From the NCBI GenBank assembly GCA_024639455.1, contig JAHEIH010000011.1, forward strand, positions 1 to 64,000: a DNA stretch of 64,000 nucleotides, read 5' to 3'. The notes under the pieces are model-generated. The model was not told where the DNA came from. It saw only the letters and a program-made list of their open reading frames with translations, and did no database searches. Origin of the DNA: Cellvibrionales bacterium (GTDB lineage: Bacteria > Pseudomonadota > Gammaproteobacteria > Pseudomonadales > JAHEIH01). Position numbers and translations under genes: made by a program. Each line of letters starts with the position of its first letter. Positions within the stretch are counted from its first letter, which is position 1. Below, piece after piece: positions 63,484 through 64,000 of this stretch.

Positions 63484-63716
63484 GAAATAATCTCCTAAAG
63501 ATTAAATGTTAAGCTTTAGGCAGATGGATTGCAGTAATTCTTTAGTCTTAGGTGTTCATGTTGGATTCAGGCAGCTTCAGCCATAATCCACCCTAACAAT
63601 TTAAGGGAATGAAGCATGAATGCCTTGCTACTATACAACGCTTTTTTGGTGTAAACGTTTTTTGCAGGTTTGGTGGCTGTAGAGGCGGTGGCATGGGGAG
63701 AGGTTTAGGCATAAAA
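63484..63716. other. Gene-free stretch
   Basis: Only very short frames are found here, the longest with a ribosome-like GGGAATG at 63605 encoding about 12 residues. Nothing else was recognised in this stretch before the hairpin at 63717. Confidence 0.4.
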
Positions 63717-63734
63717 AAACCGCTTTCGCGGTTT
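63717..63734 (-). terminator. Hairpin-T terminator after the tRNA-like end
   Basis: Arms AAACCGC and GCGGTTT with a GAAA loop are followed on the minus strand by TTTT. It lies directly downstream of the tRNA-like 3' end, as a tRNA terminator would. Confidence 0.7.
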
Positions 63735-63739
63735 AATTA

Positions 63740-63768
63740 TGGTGCCCGGGGCCGATTACGAACTAGTG
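63740..63768 (-). tRNA. tRNA 3'-end remnant, Leu-like
   Basis: On the minus strand the sequence ends TTCGTAATC followed by GGCCCCGGGCACCA. The last 14 bases match the 3' acceptor end and CCA of tRNA-Leu genes as I recall them. The T-arm cannot pair fully and no 5' half is seen, so it is not a complete tRNA. A terminator follows. It looks like a left-over or duplicated 3' end, such as an attachment site of an integrative element. Confidence 0.45.
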
Positions 63769-63850
63769 TCCCGCTAAGACTTATATAGTATAAATATCAA
63801 TAATATATGCATGCCTTGTGTCCACTGGCATCCTGTAAAATCCATTGAAA

Positions 63851-63892
63851 TACCGTCCATAAAACGGTATCGTTTACGGTATCAGACGGTAC
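63851..63892. repeat. Repeated CGGTAY motifs, possible integrase arm sites
   Basis: CGGTAT at 63865 and 63877 and CGGTAC at 63887 lie in direct orientation with spacings of 12 and 10 bp. TACCGT at 63852-63857 is inverted. Such short repeats near a tRNA 3' end resemble recombinase binding sites. No integrase gene is present in the window. Confidence 0.4.
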
Positions 63893-63900
63893 AGGACAAC

Positions 63901-64000
63901 TGTAATCCCCCCGAAAATTCGGAGAGGTTTTGAGTAGAAAATTCCACTAAAATGAACGAAAGGAGTTTTCTATGAGAAAGTCACGCTACAGCGATAGCCA
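63901..64000 (+). mobile_element. IS3-family insertion sequence, left end
   Basis: TGTAATCCCCCCGAAAATTC at 63901 resembles an IS3-group terminal repeat and is followed by a transposase start at 63972. The rest is outside the window. The end sequence differs from that of the element at 1-231, so they are different IS types. Confidence 0.75.
63972..64000 (+). CDS. IS3-family transposase OrfA start, partial
   Basis: AAAGGAG precedes ATG 63972, and the visible codons give MRKSRYSDS, the usual start of an IS3-family OrfA helix-turn-helix. The gene is cut by the window end after nine codons. Confidence 0.8.

Noticed and set aside
63740-63820. Complete tRNA-Leu gene on the minus strand
   Set aside because: Only the last part matches; the T-arm does not pair well and no anticodon, D-arm or 5' acceptor strand can be found upstream.

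Overview
The window looks like a chromosome segment of a free-living, probably marine gammaproteobacterium of the Pseudomonadales/Cellvibrionales type. The gene order crp/vfr next to trpC-trpD-trpG with a divergent osmC-like gene, the Pseudomonas-like class Ia nrdA/nrdB, Na+-coupled AGCS and SSS symporters and paired DUF1800/DUF1501 genes all fit. No taxon can be fixed without a search. IS3-family ends bound it on both sides: a transposase start at 1-231 on the minus strand and another at 63901-64000 on the plus strand.

Layout. 1-5060 is an accessory stretch: an IS end, an EPS-type MarR regulator, two vapBC modules, one phd/parE module, the scar of another parE-type module, and an ABC-F ATPase. 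5057-12643 holds two DUF1800-DUF1501 export operons that flank a higBA module whose toxin gene is broken by a 4-bp duplication. 12750-24459 holds mixed housekeeping and unknown genes: an XRE-membrane protein pair, a beta-propeller lipoprotein, a diaminopropionate ammonia-lyase-like enzyme, an MCP with a histidine-rich membrane sensor, an RDD protein, a sulP gene with two in-frame stops, and a SMUG1-type uracil-DNA glycosylase. 24592-30273 is acs, osmC-like, crp/vfr and trpGDC. 30369-31140 is a REP-associated transposase (RAYT) between palindromic repeats. 31147-35303 is a class II aldolase-like gene, an acyltransferase and dinG. 35300-45366 is one long minus-strand run: argF, nrdA, nrdB, a degenerate phytochrome, an NMP-phosphorylase-type enzyme and a class III-like PRPP synthetase. 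45587-54859 holds grxD, a four-domain fasciclin lipoprotein, a PepSY/response-regulator/kinase operon, an AGCS transporter, a DCC protein, an SDR and an SSS symporter. 55052-60332 is a red-light cassette: a complete bacteriophytochrome kinase, a hybrid kinase and a biliverdin-forming heme oxygenase. 60436-63483 holds a MATE exporter, an M20 peptidase and a small unknown gene. The right edge has a tRNA-like 3' end, repeats and the second IS.

Three things deserve attention. First, a dispersed repeat family folds on paper into a 63-nt cloverleaf (closing stem plus three hairpins with no unpaired base at the junction). Its arms show compensatory changes between copies, and intact copies flank the RAYT gene. 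Second, a phytochrome-like protein has lost a key chromophore-pocket histidine and any kinase, carries a pseudo-receiver, and lies 5 bp upstream of nucleotide phosphorylase and PRPP synthetase genes. Third, the nrdAB regulatory region has two NrdR-like boxes exactly 31 bp apart, a promoter abutting them, a perfect DnaA box and a long leader.

All calls come from reading the sequence and from recalled family features; no search or structure prediction was run.
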